The notes beneath the pieces were generated by a model, which was not told where the DNA came from, made no database searches, and worked only from the letters and a program-made list of their open reading frames with translations. From Bryobacteraceae bacterium (GTDB lineage Bacteria > Acidobacteriota > Terriglobia > Bryobacterales > Bryobacteraceae): 64,000 bases of DNA. The number at the start of each line of letters is the position of its first letter. The first letter of the stretch is position 1. The DNA is taken from assembly GCA_019752335.1 (NCBI GenBank), contig JAIEMJ010000011.1:62001-126000 (forward strand). The letters are read 5' to 3'. Of this stretch, positions 49,692 through 58,053 are shown one piece after another. The position numbers were made by a program, and so were the translations under genes.

Positions 49692-51071
49692 ATGTCCCAG
49701 GCCACGAACGCATTCGTCGAACAGCACCGCGACCGGCTGTTCGAGGAACTGAAAGACTTCATCCGGATCCCGAGCGTCTCCACCTTGCCGGAGCACCAGG
49801 GCGACGTCGCCCGCTGTGCGCAATTCGTGGCGGATGCGTTGACGAAGGCGGGGCTCGAAAACGTGGAAGTGATTCCGACGGCGGGCCACCCGCTGGTCTA
49901 CGCGGACTGGCTGCATGCGCCTGGGCAGCCGACGGTGCTCTGCTACGGCCACTACGATGTGCAGCCGCCGGATCCGCTGGAGTTGTGGGTGACGCCGCCC
50001 TTCGAGCCCACCGTGCGCGACGGTAACGCGTACGCGCGCGGCGCGGTGGACGATAAGGGGCAGATGTACATGCACATCAAGGCCATAGAGGCTTTGTTCG
50101 CGGTGCATGGCAAGTTGCCCGTGAACGTGAAGATGTTGATTGAGGGCGAGGAGGAGATCGGGGGCAAGTCGATCGCGAAGTATGTCGCGGAGAACGGGGC
50201 CAAGCTGAAGGCCGATGTCGCGCTGGTGTCGGATACGGCGCTCTACGCCGAGGGTATGCCGACGCTCTGCGTCGGGCTGCGCGGACTCGCCTATATGGAA
50301 GTGGAGGCGAAGGGTCCGGCATGGGATCTGCATTCCGGCAGCTACGGCGGGGCGGCGCCGAATGCGATCTTCGGACTGGTAGAGCTATTGAGCAAGCTCA
50401 AAAATGCGGACGGCGTGATTCAGGTACCGGGGCTCTACGACGACGTCGCGGCGCCGGCGGAGGCGGAGTTGGCAAGCTGGCGCCAGTTGCCATTTTCCGA
50501 AAGCGAGATGCTGGCCAAAGAGGTGGGCTCCACAGTGTTGACGGGCGAGCCCGGCTATACGGTGCTGGAGCGCACTTGGGCGCGGCCGACGCTGGAGGTG
50601 CATGGCATCGCCGGCGGCTTTACGGGCGCCGGCGCGAAGACCGTGATTCCGGCGGTAGCGAAGGCGAAGGTGAGCCTGCGGCTGGTGCCGAATCAGGATC
50701 CGGAAAAGGTGGTGGCAGCGTTCAAAAAAGCCGTGGCGGCGGCGACGCCGAAGGGCATTACGACGAGCGTGACGGTGCTAAGCCACAGTCCGGGGTTGGT
50801 GGTGAATCCGGATCATCCGGCGATCCGCGTGGCGGCCGCAGCGTTCGCGGAGATGATGGGCCGGCCGACCGTGTTTGTGCGTTCGGGCGGATCGATCCCG
50901 ATCGTGGGCGACTTCCATCAGCATCTGGGGATTCCCACGATTCTGATGGGCTTCGGCCTACCTGACGATGGCTTGCACTCGCCGAACGAGAAATTCTGTA
51001 TCGCCAATTATTACCTGGGCATTCAGACGGTGGCGCTTTTCCTGGAGCAGTACGGGAAGGGGCCTAGTTGA
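49692..51071 (+). CDS. M20-family dipeptidase
   Basis: A 459-aa zinc peptidase of the carnosinase/DapE-ArgE clan. Metal ligands are visible: His in LCYGHYDVQPPD, Asp in RGAVDDKGQMY, Glu pair in IEGEEEIGGKS, Asp in VSDTALYA, and a late His in DDGLHSPNEKF. Catalytic residues Asp and Glu are in GHYDVQ and GEEE. The lid domain is between about 205 and 315. No signal peptide. The last 4 nt overlap murJ. Confidence 0.93.
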   Translation: MSQATNAFVEQHRDRLFEELKDFIRIPSVSTLPEHQGDVARCAQFVADALTKAGLENVEVIPTAGHPLVYADWLHAPGQPTVLCYGHYDVQPPDPLELWVTPPFEPTVRDGNAYARGAVDDKGQMYMHIKAIEALFAVHGKLPVNVKMLIEGEEEIGGKSIAKYVAENGAKLKADVALVSDTALYAEGMPTLCVGLRGLAYMEVEAKGPAWDLHSGSYGGAAPNAIFGLVELLSKLKNADGVIQVPGLYDDVAAPAEAELASWRQLPFSESEMLAKEVGSTVLTGEPGYTVLERTWARPTLEVHGIAGGFTGAGAKTVIPAVAKAKVSLRLVPNQDPEKVVAAFKKAVAAATPKGITTSVTVLSHSPGLVVNPDHPAIRVAAAAFAEMMGRPTVFVRSGGSIPIVGDFHQHLGIPTILMGFGLPDDGLHSPNEKFCIANYYLGIQTVALFLEQYGKGPS

Positions 51072-52726
51072 AAGCTTCCGAGCCCAGCATCCCGGTGAAG
51101 CGAGGGGATCCACAGGCGGCGGAAAGTATGTTCCGGTCAGCCGGCATCACGTCGATCGCGGTCTTCTTAAGCCGCATCACCGGCTTGGTGCGCGAGGTGG
51201 TGATGGCGCGCAGCTTCGGCGCGTCCATGTCCTACGACGCCTTCATTACAGGCTTCCGCATTCCGAATCTGACACGGGACCTGTTCGCCGAGGGCGCCTT
51301 GTCGAGCGCGTTTGTGCCCGTGTTTACGCAAAAGCTGGCGGAGGACACGCGCGAGTCCGCGATGCGGCTGGCGAATCTGGTGGCGACGACTCTCATCCTG
51401 GTGGTCGGCGCGCTGTGCCTGATGGGAATGATCTTCTCGCCAGCGCTGGTGGATGGCTTCGCCAGCGGCTTCCGCGCCGTGGAAGGCAAACACGAACTGG
51501 CCGTCCGTCTGACGCGCATCATGTTTCCGTTCCTGCTGGTAGTCGCGCTGGCAGCGCAGGCGATGGGTGTGCTGAATGCGCTCGGCCAGTTCGCGGTGCC
51601 GGCGCTTTCGTCGAGTTTGTTCAACCTCGGCTCCGTGTTGGCGGGCGTGCTGCTAGGCGTGGGAATGGGCGATTGGCTGGGGGTTTCGCGCATTGAGGGC
51701 ATGGCCTGGGGGGTGATTGCGGGGGGCATTTTGCAACTCGCCTGCCAGGTACCGAGCCTCTATCGCTCCGGCTACCGCTTCCGGCCGGAACTCGACTTCA
51801 GCGACCCGGGAGTTCGCCGGATTCTGCGCCTGATGGGCCCGGCGATCCTCGGCAATGCGGCGGTACAGATTAATGTCTTTGTGAATACGAACTTCGCCTC
51901 GACGTTGCACGATCCTTTGCGGGGCGCGGACGGTCCAGTGAGTTGGCTTAGTTATGCTTTCCGCTTCATGCAACTGCCGCTGGGGCTGTTCGGGGTCGCC
52001 ATCGCGTCCGCCACCTTGCCGACGATCAGCCGCCATGCGTTAGCGCCCGATTTTGACGACCTGCGCCGGACGCTCTCCCGCGCCGTCGGGATGGTCTTCC
52101 TGTTGACGATTCCATCGTCGGTGGGCTTGTCGTTGCTGAGCGAGAGCATGATCGGTTCGGTGTATCAGGGCGGCGACTTCAATGCTTACGATACGCGGCA
52201 GGCGGGCATCGCGCTCTCTTACTTCGCGATTGGTTTGGCGGGTTACTCCGCGCTGAAGGTGCTGACGCCCGCCTTCTACGCGCTGGGAGACTCGCGGACG
52301 CCGATGGTGGTGAGCGTGGCCAGCGTCGTCATCAATTTTTTTGCCGTATCGGTGTTGGTGCGCCAGCCGGGCTTTGGCCATGCGGCGCTGGCGATGTCGA
52401 CTTCGATCGTGGCGTTGTTCGGATTCCTGGTGCAGTTCTTCGTGTTACGCCAGCGGATGGGCGGCATCTATGGGCGGCAATTGCTCACCAGTACCCTACG
52501 GATTCTGGCGGCGTCGATGGTGATGGGCGGCGCCGTCGGGCTCAGCACGCATTTCGTGCGCGAGTGGCTGGGGACGAGCAAGAGCGGCTACCTAGCGGAC
52601 TTGGCGATCTCGATTCCCGTCGGCGCGCTGACCTTCTACGGCGCTTGCCGGCTGCTGCGCATTGACGAGCTCGAACTGGCGATGTCGGCGATGACGGGCC
52701 CGTTGCGGCGCCGCTTCGGGCGCTAG
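51068..52726 (+). CDS. murJ: Lipid II flippase MurJ
   Basis: Moves lipid II across the inner membrane for peptidoglycan synthesis. The 552-aa protein starts with TTG and has 14 predicted helices, in the MOP superfamily layout: SAGITSIAVFLSRITGLVREVVMARSFGAS, FRIPNLTRDLFAEGALSSAFVPVF (TM2 region, with conserved Arg), and ALGDSRTPMVVSVASVVINFF late. Length matches E. coli MurJ (511 aa). It overlaps the dipeptidase stop and, convergently, the DUF4010 gene by 4 nt. Confidence 0.95.
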   Translation: MKASEPSIPVKRGDPQAAESMFRSAGITSIAVFLSRITGLVREVVMARSFGASMSYDAFITGFRIPNLTRDLFAEGALSSAFVPVFTQKLAEDTRESAMRLANLVATTLILVVGALCLMGMIFSPALVDGFASGFRAVEGKHELAVRLTRIMFPFLLVVALAAQAMGVLNALGQFAVPALSSSLFNLGSVLAGVLLGVGMGDWLGVSRIEGMAWGVIAGGILQLACQVPSLYRSGYRFRPELDFSDPGVRRILRLMGPAILGNAAVQINVFVNTNFASTLHDPLRGADGPVSWLSYAFRFMQLPLGLFGVAIASATLPTISRHALAPDFDDLRRTLSRAVGMVFLLTIPSSVGLSLLSESMIGSVYQGGDFNAYDTRQAGIALSYFAIGLAGYSALKVLTPAFYALGDSRTPMVVSVASVVINFFAVSVLVRQPGFGHAALAMSTSIVALFGFLVQFFVLRQRMGGIYGRQLLTSTLRILAASMVMGGAVGLSTHFVREWLGTSKSGYLADLAISIPVGALTFYGACRLLRIDELELAMSAMTGPLRRRFGR

Positions 52727-54000
52727 GCTCGGAACCAGACCATCGCCAGGCCGGCCAGCATCATGGCGGCGAAGGAGCCGAGGACGCGCCAAGCGAACTC
52801 CCGCCGGCCACCGGCGAAGGCCAGGCCCGTCTTGAAGAGGGCGTTCATGGCGAGCGCGACGAAGATCGCCTGCTGCGCGCCAAGGCCGGCGATGCGGCCG
52901 GCAGCCTGCACCTCAGAAGTGGAGACGACTACGGCGTCGACGTCGATGAGGCCGCCGATGAGGCTGGTGAAGAAGACGGCGGCCTCACCGTAAGTGGCGA
53001 CGGCCGCGCGGGAGCCCACCATGATGGCCGCGAAGATGAGGCCGAAGCGCAAAGCCGGCCGCAGGCGCAGCGGGTTCCGGAGTGGCATGTTGGTAGCAGG
53101 CGCGGCGTCAGCCGCTATGGCTACGGGCCATAGGCTGAGCAGGAGTCCGGCGAAGGACATCGAAAGCAGCGGCCAGGCCATGGCCACCGCGAGGGGCCAG
53201 TTCAGCGCGGCGATGAGGGCGAGGACGCGCGGGAATTGCACCGCGTTGGCCAGGGTGGCGGCTTGCCAGAGCGGCCCGAGTCGCGCGGGATTCTCACGGC
53301 TTTCCTTGGCGAAGGCCATCGTCGCGGCGGTGGTGGAGGCGATGCCGCCGAGGAGGCTCGTCAGGCGGAGGCCCCAGCCGCCCGCGAAGCGCTCCAGGAA
53401 GTAGCCGATGTAGGAGATGGAAGACACCAGCATCACGAAGACCCAAATCTTCCGCGGCTCAAAGGCGCCGTAAGGACCGAAGCGTCCCTCGGGAAGCAAG
53501 GGATAGATCACGAAGATGACGGCCAGGAATTTGATGGTGTCGTTGAATTCCACCTCGGTGATGGTCTGACGGAAAAAGAGATGCACCTGGGTCTTCATCT
53601 CGAGCAAGGCGACGGCGAGCACAGCCAAGGCGACGGCGACGGTTTCTGAACCGGGCAGGCCCGGTACGGTAGTCAGATGGGCGAGCAGGAAGGTGGTTAA
53701 GGCAGCCAGGCGAGTGGTGAGGCCGGAGCTTTCGACGGGCCGCTGGTCAAAGCGAGGCCAGGCGAGGGCGGCCACGCCGAGGGTCATCAGGGTGACGAGC
53801 GGCTGGTTGAGGAGTCCGCAGACGGCACCGAGCATAGCGATGAGGGTGAAGTCGCGAAAGCCCGCCGCTGAGGAAGGCAGCGACGTCTCGCGTTGCGCGC
53901 CAAAGATCAGCCCGATGAGGAGGGCCTCGGCGAGGCTCTTCCACAGGTTTGGCCCTTCGGGCACGGGCGGCGTCGACGCCGCGAGATGAAGAAATTCCAT
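52723..54000 (-). CDS. MgtC/DUF4010-type membrane protein
   Basis: A 425-aa polytopic protein. The N-terminal part has the MgtC signature ALLIGLIFGAQRE near residue 25, followed by GFRDFTLIAMLGAVCGLL; the C-terminal ten or so helices fit DUF4010 (KFLAVIFVIYPLLPEGRFGP, LLGGIASTTAATMAFAKESR, SLIGGLIDVDAVVVSTSE). I chose the ATG at 54000, with GAGAG upstream; an ATG at 54018 is possible. Function is unknown. Convergent overlap with murJ by 4 nt, divergent from the ROK kinase by 47 nt. Confidence 0.85.
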   Translation of the reverse strand: MEFLHLAASTPPVPEGPNLWKSLAEALLIGLIFGAQRETSLPSSAAGFRDFTLIAMLGAVCGLLNQPLVTLMTLGVAALAWPRFDQRPVESSGLTTRLAALTTFLLAHLTTVPGLPGSETVAVALAVLAVALLEMKTQVHLFFRQTITEVEFNDTIKFLAVIFVIYPLLPEGRFGPYGAFEPRKIWVFVMLVSSISYIGYFLERFAGGWGLRLTSLLGGIASTTAATMAFAKESRENPARLGPLWQAATLANAVQFPRVLALIAALNWPLAVAMAWPLLSMSFAGLLLSLWPVAIAADAAPATNMPLRNPLRLRPALRFGLIFAAIMVGSRAAVATYGEAAVFFTSLIGGLIDVDAVVVSTSEVQAAGRIAGLGAQQAIFVALAMNALFKTGLAFAGGRREFAWRVLGSFAAMMLAGLAMVWFRA

Positions 54001-54047
54001 ACGCGCTCTCTCGATCATCGCAGGGTGAGTGCTATCCTGCGAAAACG

Positions 54048-54971
54048 ATGAGTTCCTACACCATTGGGCTCGACCTGGGCGGCACCAACCTCCGTGCCGC
54101 CGCCTTCTCCGCCGACGGCCAGTTGCTGGACCAGGTGGCGCGGCCCACCGACGTCAACTCCGGGCGCGAGGCGGTCATCAACAACATGGTGGAGGCGATT
54201 GACTCGCTCCGCCGTAGTTTTGCGCACCGGCAGTTGCTCGGCGTGGGCATCGGCGTACCGGGCTTTATTCGCTTGCGCGAAGGCGTGATTGTGGGCTCCA
54301 ACAACCTGAAGCCGCTCGAAGATTTCCCGTTGCGCGACGCCATCAGCGAGAAGCTGGGCACGTCCGTGATTCTCGAGAACGACGCCAATGCGGCGGCGTT
54401 GGGCGAGAAGTGGCAAGGCGCTGGCCGCGCGGTGAATAACCTGGTGATGTTCACGCTGGGGACGGGGATTGGCGGCGGGATCATCCATCACGGACGCGTG
54501 ATGCACGGCGCGGACGGCATGGCCGGCGAACTCGGGCACATTACGGTCCACCCGGAGGGGAATCCTTGCGATTGCGGCAATCGCGGCTGCCTCGAAAAAC
54601 ACGCCTCGGCGATGGCGCTGATGTCGATGGCGAAGCTGATCCGCCTCGGTGACGACTTGACGCCCGTCGAGATCGCGCACTACGCCAAGCAAGGCGACAC
54701 ACGTGCCATCCAGGTTTTTGAAAGCATGGGCCGCGCGCTGGGCATCGGCCTGGCGACGGTGATCAACACGTTCAACTTTCCGCTTTACCTGCTGGCCGGC
54801 GGTCTGCTGCCGGCGTGGGAGCTCTTCGCTCCGACGATGTTGGCTGAAGTGGAGCGGCGCAGCTTTACCTTCCGTAACGCGCACGCCCGCATCGAGCAGG
54901 CGACGCTGGGCAATCAGGCTGGCCTCTACGGCGCGGCCTATTTGCCTCATCAGCCAGTGGAAGCGGACTGA
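54048..54971 (+). CDS. ROK-family glucokinase
   Basis: Phosphorylates glucose (or a related hexose) with ATP. The 307-aa protein begins MSSYTIGLDLGGTNLRAAAF, the phosphate-binding loop of the ASKHA fold, and continues with GIGVPGFI, LENDANAAALGE and the ROK signature CDCGNRGCLE with GELGHITVHPEG before it. The zinc Cys cluster and the catalytic Asp in ENDANAA are intact. A longer upstream frame (from 53949) would overlap the divergent gene. The operon ends here; the insertion at 55.1 kb follows. Confidence 0.93.
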   Translation: MSSYTIGLDLGGTNLRAAAFSADGQLLDQVARPTDVNSGREAVINNMVEAIDSLRRSFAHRQLLGVGIGVPGFIRLREGVIVGSNNLKPLEDFPLRDAISEKLGTSVILENDANAAALGEKWQGAGRAVNNLVMFTLGTGIGGGIIHHGRVMHGADGMAGELGHITVHPEGNPCDCGNRGCLEKHASAMALMSMAKLIRLGDDLTPVEIAHYAKQGDTRAIQVFESMGRALGIGLATVINTFNFPLYLLAGGLLPAWELFAPTMLAEVERRSFTFRNAHARIEQATLGNQAGLYGAAYLPHQPVEAD

Positions 54972-55135
54972 TTGCGGGAGGAGTTCGGGTTTCGCGGAGA
55001 TTGGCGCTACCCCTTTTGCGATTCCGCGAGGAGTGCTTCTCTGTTGCACCTCAATGGGAGTAATCGCGTGAACAGCCGTTGCACGCTGAGAAAAAGCACA
55101 CAAACGACCTGGCCTTAAGGAGTGGGAACACAGTC

Positions 55136-56734
55136 ATGGCTGAAGTTGCAATTGAAATACCTGGATACGGAACGCAAGTGGGCGAGGCGCCGATTGTTCT
55201 TCTAGGACCGAACGGATCTGGAAAGACTCAACTCGCACAAAAGATTGCGCGTGCCCAAAGTGTTTGTGCGATAAGTGCGCAGCGTCGAACTTGGGTTGAC
55301 GACAATCTTCCGGTCCAAGATGAACAGAATCTTCGCAGCCATACTCGATCACAACAAGACAGATGGCGAGACAACGCATGGCAGCAGATCGAAGACTTCA
55401 ACTTCATATTGTCGACTCTTGTTCAAGAGCATACGAATCAACTCACGTTGAACAATGAGAATGCAATCGCCTGCAATGAAGCGGTTCAGCCCGTCAGGGA
55501 CAGCAAGCTGATGCTCCTTCAAGGCCTTTGGAGCAGACTGTTTCCAAAAAGAAAGCTGGAAGTTAGTGGCTTTTTTCCTCGTGTGCGGCGACTCGATGGG
55601 TCCGCAGACGATGCCCCGTATCATCTTCGGCAAATGAGTGACGGCGAGAGAACTATCCTCTACATGGCGGCGCGAGTCCTTACGGCGGAGTATCCCGTGA
55701 TTTTGGTAGACGAACCTGAACTTCACATGCACAGTAGGCTTTCGGTAAAATTTTGGGACGAAGCAGAGAAGCTCCGCCCCGACTGCCGTTTTTTGTACGT
55801 AACCTACGACTTGAACTTTGCCCTCTCTAGACGCCGGGCAACTGTCCTGATCGCGAAATTGGATGGGGCAACATCGATCGTCATGGATGAAGTTCCATCG
55901 TCAGTTGCGACGGAGGTTTTGGGCGCAGCGACGCTACCGTTTTACGCCAAACGGATATTCTTGTTCGAGGGCGAGCAAGGTAAGGGCTTTGCAAGTGAGT
56001 TTTTCTCTGTCTGGTTCGATGACGATGAGACCTTTACAATTCCTTCGGGCAACAGAGATTCAGTATGCTCCGCAGTATCGGGCCTAAAAACAGTGGGACT
56101 TGTAGCTGCCGATGTCATCGGTCTAGTCGACCGTGACTTCTACTCGGATGAAGTCTTGCGTGGGGTCACTGCGGGCGTGACGGTTCTTCCCGTTCACGAG
56201 ATTGAGAGCGTGCTGTGCGATCAACACGTGGTCAAGGCGCTAGCTTCTTACCTTGGCAAAGAGCCGAGTGAAATCTGGAATGACTTCCTCAATCGGGTGC
56301 GAACTACGTTTCAGGCCAAGACGCTCAACAACGTTGTGGCGCGACGTGTCCGATCACGAGTTGGCGATCTGCTCGACGGGGCATTTACTGGAGCGCAAGT
56401 CGTTGCGGACGCAGCAAAGACAGGTCAGAATCACCAGGACACGCTCGTCAATCTGGACCTCCCTTCAAAAGTGGGTTCGATGTTCGCTGAGGAATCGCGG
56501 CGCGTAGCCGATGCCCTGGCCGGCGACGGAACCGACTTATTGGCAATTCTACCTGGGAAGCACGCACTAGATATCCTGAGTTCAGTGCTGGGACTGAGTG
56601 ATGTCAAGCAGCTTACTGGTCTAGTAACTAGCTCGCTCGACCGCAGGAGGTTGAAGCCCGGCGACTCCATCCATAGCCTCGGTCATCAGATCGAGACCGC
56701 CCTCCTTCTGTACCTGCCCCCTCGCATTGCATAG
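55136..56734 (+). CDS. AAA ATPase with C-terminal DUF4435/TOPRIM-like domain (fused PARIS-like)
   Basis: A 532-aa protein. Residues 1-270 are an ABC-type/OLD-like ATPase: Walker A GPNGSGKT (24-31), signature-like QMSDGERTILYMAAR (166-180) and Walker B VILVDEPELHMH (188-199). The usual switch His is absent; the site reads VTYDLNFA. From about 272 the text matches DUF4435: IFLFEGEQGKGFASEFF (acidic Glu278/280), IGLVDRDFYSDE (DRD at 332-334) and VHEIESVL (Glu355), a TOPRIM-like acidic set. This is the domain pair of PARIS AriA plus AriB in one chain. The ATG at 55136 follows AAGGAG. GC and codon use are visibly lower than in the flanking genes, suggesting horizontal gain. Confidence 0.8.
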   Translation: MAEVAIEIPGYGTQVGEAPIVLLGPNGSGKTQLAQKIARAQSVCAISAQRRTWVDDNLPVQDEQNLRSHTRSQQDRWRDNAWQQIEDFNFILSTLVQEHTNQLTLNNENAIACNEAVQPVRDSKLMLLQGLWSRLFPKRKLEVSGFFPRVRRLDGSADDAPYHLRQMSDGERTILYMAARVLTAEYPVILVDEPELHMHSRLSVKFWDEAEKLRPDCRFLYVTYDLNFALSRRRATVLIAKLDGATSIVMDEVPSSVATEVLGAATLPFYAKRIFLFEGEQGKGFASEFFSVWFDDDETFTIPSGNRDSVCSAVSGLKTVGLVAADVIGLVDRDFYSDEVLRGVTAGVTVLPVHEIESVLCDQHVVKALASYLGKEPSEIWNDFLNRVRTTFQAKTLNNVVARRVRSRVGDLLDGAFTGAQVVADAAKTGQNHQDTLVNLDLPSKVGSMFAEESRRVADALAGDGTDLLAILPGKHALDILSSVLGLSDVKQLTGLVTSSLDRRRLKPGDSIHSLGHQIETALLLYLPPRIA

Positions 56735-56799
56735 AATCGACGATTGAGCGTTGGATGGGATGCAGCCGAAACGGTCAACCCGAAAGCGCGACGTAACAT

Positions 56800-57036
56800 A
56801 TGAGTAGAAAACATTTGATTAGCACTCCCATCAATGGCGACGACCTCCTGCCCGAATATGATTTTTCCGCTGGGGTTCGAGGAAAGCACAATCAGCAGTA
56901 TCGGGAGGGCACGAACGTCCTATTCCTCGATGCCGATGTCGCAAAAGCTTTCCGTAACTCTGAGGCAGTCAACCAGGCTCTGCGGCTCCTTCTCGATCTT
57001 GCGAAACGTCAGCTACCGCCGGACCGCGCAGTCTAA
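56800..57036 (+). CDS. Small conserved protein (EYDFSxGVRGK type)
   Basis: A 78-aa protein with LLPEYDFSAGVRGKHNQQYREGTN and VLFLDADVAKAFRNSEAVNQALRLLL. The EYDFS-x-GVRGK and LDxDVAxxFxxSExVNxAL text is known to me from a widespread group of small bacterial proteins of unknown role, sometimes listed as antitoxin-like. It sits 65 nt behind the ATPase-DUF4435 gene on the same strand, inside the same lower-GC stretch, so it probably arrived with it. Whether it acts with it or not cannot be said. Confidence 0.6.
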   Translation: MSRKHLISTPINGDDLLPEYDFSAGVRGKHNQQYREGTNVLFLDADVAKAFRNSEAVNQALRLLLDLAKRQLPPDRAV

Positions 57037-57047
57037 TCAGGCCCTCG

Positions 57048-58052
57048 CTACAGCGCGACCGTCGCGCGCGTGGCGGCGGACTCGTAGCTGGCTTCCACCA
57101 TGCTGACCGTGAAGAGATAGTCGCGCCCGTTGGTTTCGAAGGGCTGGCCGCTCAAGAGGCAGGTGAGGAAATGGCGTTGGGTGGCTAGGGCCGAGTCGCC
57201 TTTGTAACCCGCCGTGGGGGGCTCGAACGGCAGGCGGGTGAGATTGCCGTTGCCTTGCCATAGGGAGCCGTCGCCCAACATGCTGAAGCTGCCGCGCTCG
57301 CCGTCGATGCGCAGGCGGGCCATGGCTACGTTGTTCTCGAAGACTTCGCCGCAGCGGGTGGCGGTGATCCAGCAGCGGAGTCCGCTGGGCCAGAAGAGGC
57401 GGATTTGGGCGGAGTCCTCGCCGGCGATGCGGGGGTTCACGCGCTTGGTGAAAGCGCGCAGGTGCTCCGGGCGGCCGAATAAGTAAGTGGCCGTGTCGAG
57501 AAAATGCACTAACGTTTCGTAAATCAATAAACGCGGATACTGCGCAAAGTAAGGTTGATTGGGATAAGGCGGATCGAGTAAGCCATCGTTATTCGAATGG
57601 GCCCAAACGACATTTTGCACGGCACCGATTTCGCCCGCGTCGATGCGGCGCTTGAGCTCGCGATACCAGGCCTGCCAACGCCAATTCTCGTTGACCATAA
57701 TCCGAACTTGGGCGGCTTCCGCCGCGTCGACGATCTGCTGGGCTTCGGCCAGCGTGGGCGCGAAGGGCTTCTGACAGAGGACGGGGATTTTACGGGCAAA
57801 AGCGAGTTGGCACAAGGGCAAGTGCGTGTCGGGACGGGTGACAATATCGACAAAGTCAGGATGCTCCGCGTCGAGCATCTGGGCGGCGCCGGAGTAAGTG
57901 CGGGCGATGCCAAATTCCTGGGCGAAGGCTTGGGCGCGGACGGGATCGGCGTCGCAGACGGCGGTGATTTCCGTGAGGTCGCGCAGACGGAGCCAGTCCG
58001 CCATTTGGATGCGCGAGAAGTATCCCGCGCCGATGACTACGCCACGCAGCAA
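57048..58052 (-). CDS. Gfo/Idh/MocA-family oxidoreductase
   Basis: A 334-aa NAD(P)-dependent oxidoreductase starting at a TTG (58052) one nt past the RND pump stop; an ATG at 58085 would overlap the pump gene. The Rossmann motif is GVVIGAGYFSRIQMADW, with AVCDAD after strand 2, then VTRPDTHLPLC, VLCQKPFAPTLAEA (catalytic Lys in the EKP-like QKP), and a C-terminal beta-sheet domain. The EKP motif has Gln instead of Glu. Substrate is probably a sugar or inositol derivative. It may be cotranscribed with the RND gene. Confidence 0.88.
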   Translation of the reverse strand: MLRGVVIGAGYFSRIQMADWLRLRDLTEITAVCDADPVRAQAFAQEFGIARTYSGAAQMLDAEHPDFVDIVTRPDTHLPLCQLAFARKIPVLCQKPFAPTLAEAQQIVDAAEAAQVRIMVNENWRWQAWYRELKRRIDAGEIGAVQNVVWAHSNNDGLLDPPYPNQPYFAQYPRLLIYETLVHFLDTATYLFGRPEHLRAFTKRVNPRIAGEDSAQIRLFWPSGLRCWITATRCGEVFENNVAMARLRIDGERGSFSMLGDGSLWQGNGNLTRLPFEPPTAGYKGDSALATQRHFLTCLLSGQPFETNGRDYLFTVSMVEASYESAATRATVAL

Positions 58053-58053
58053 G

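Noticed and set aside
54015-55103. Minus-strand frame of 362 codons
   Set aside because: Antisense of the ROK kinase gene.
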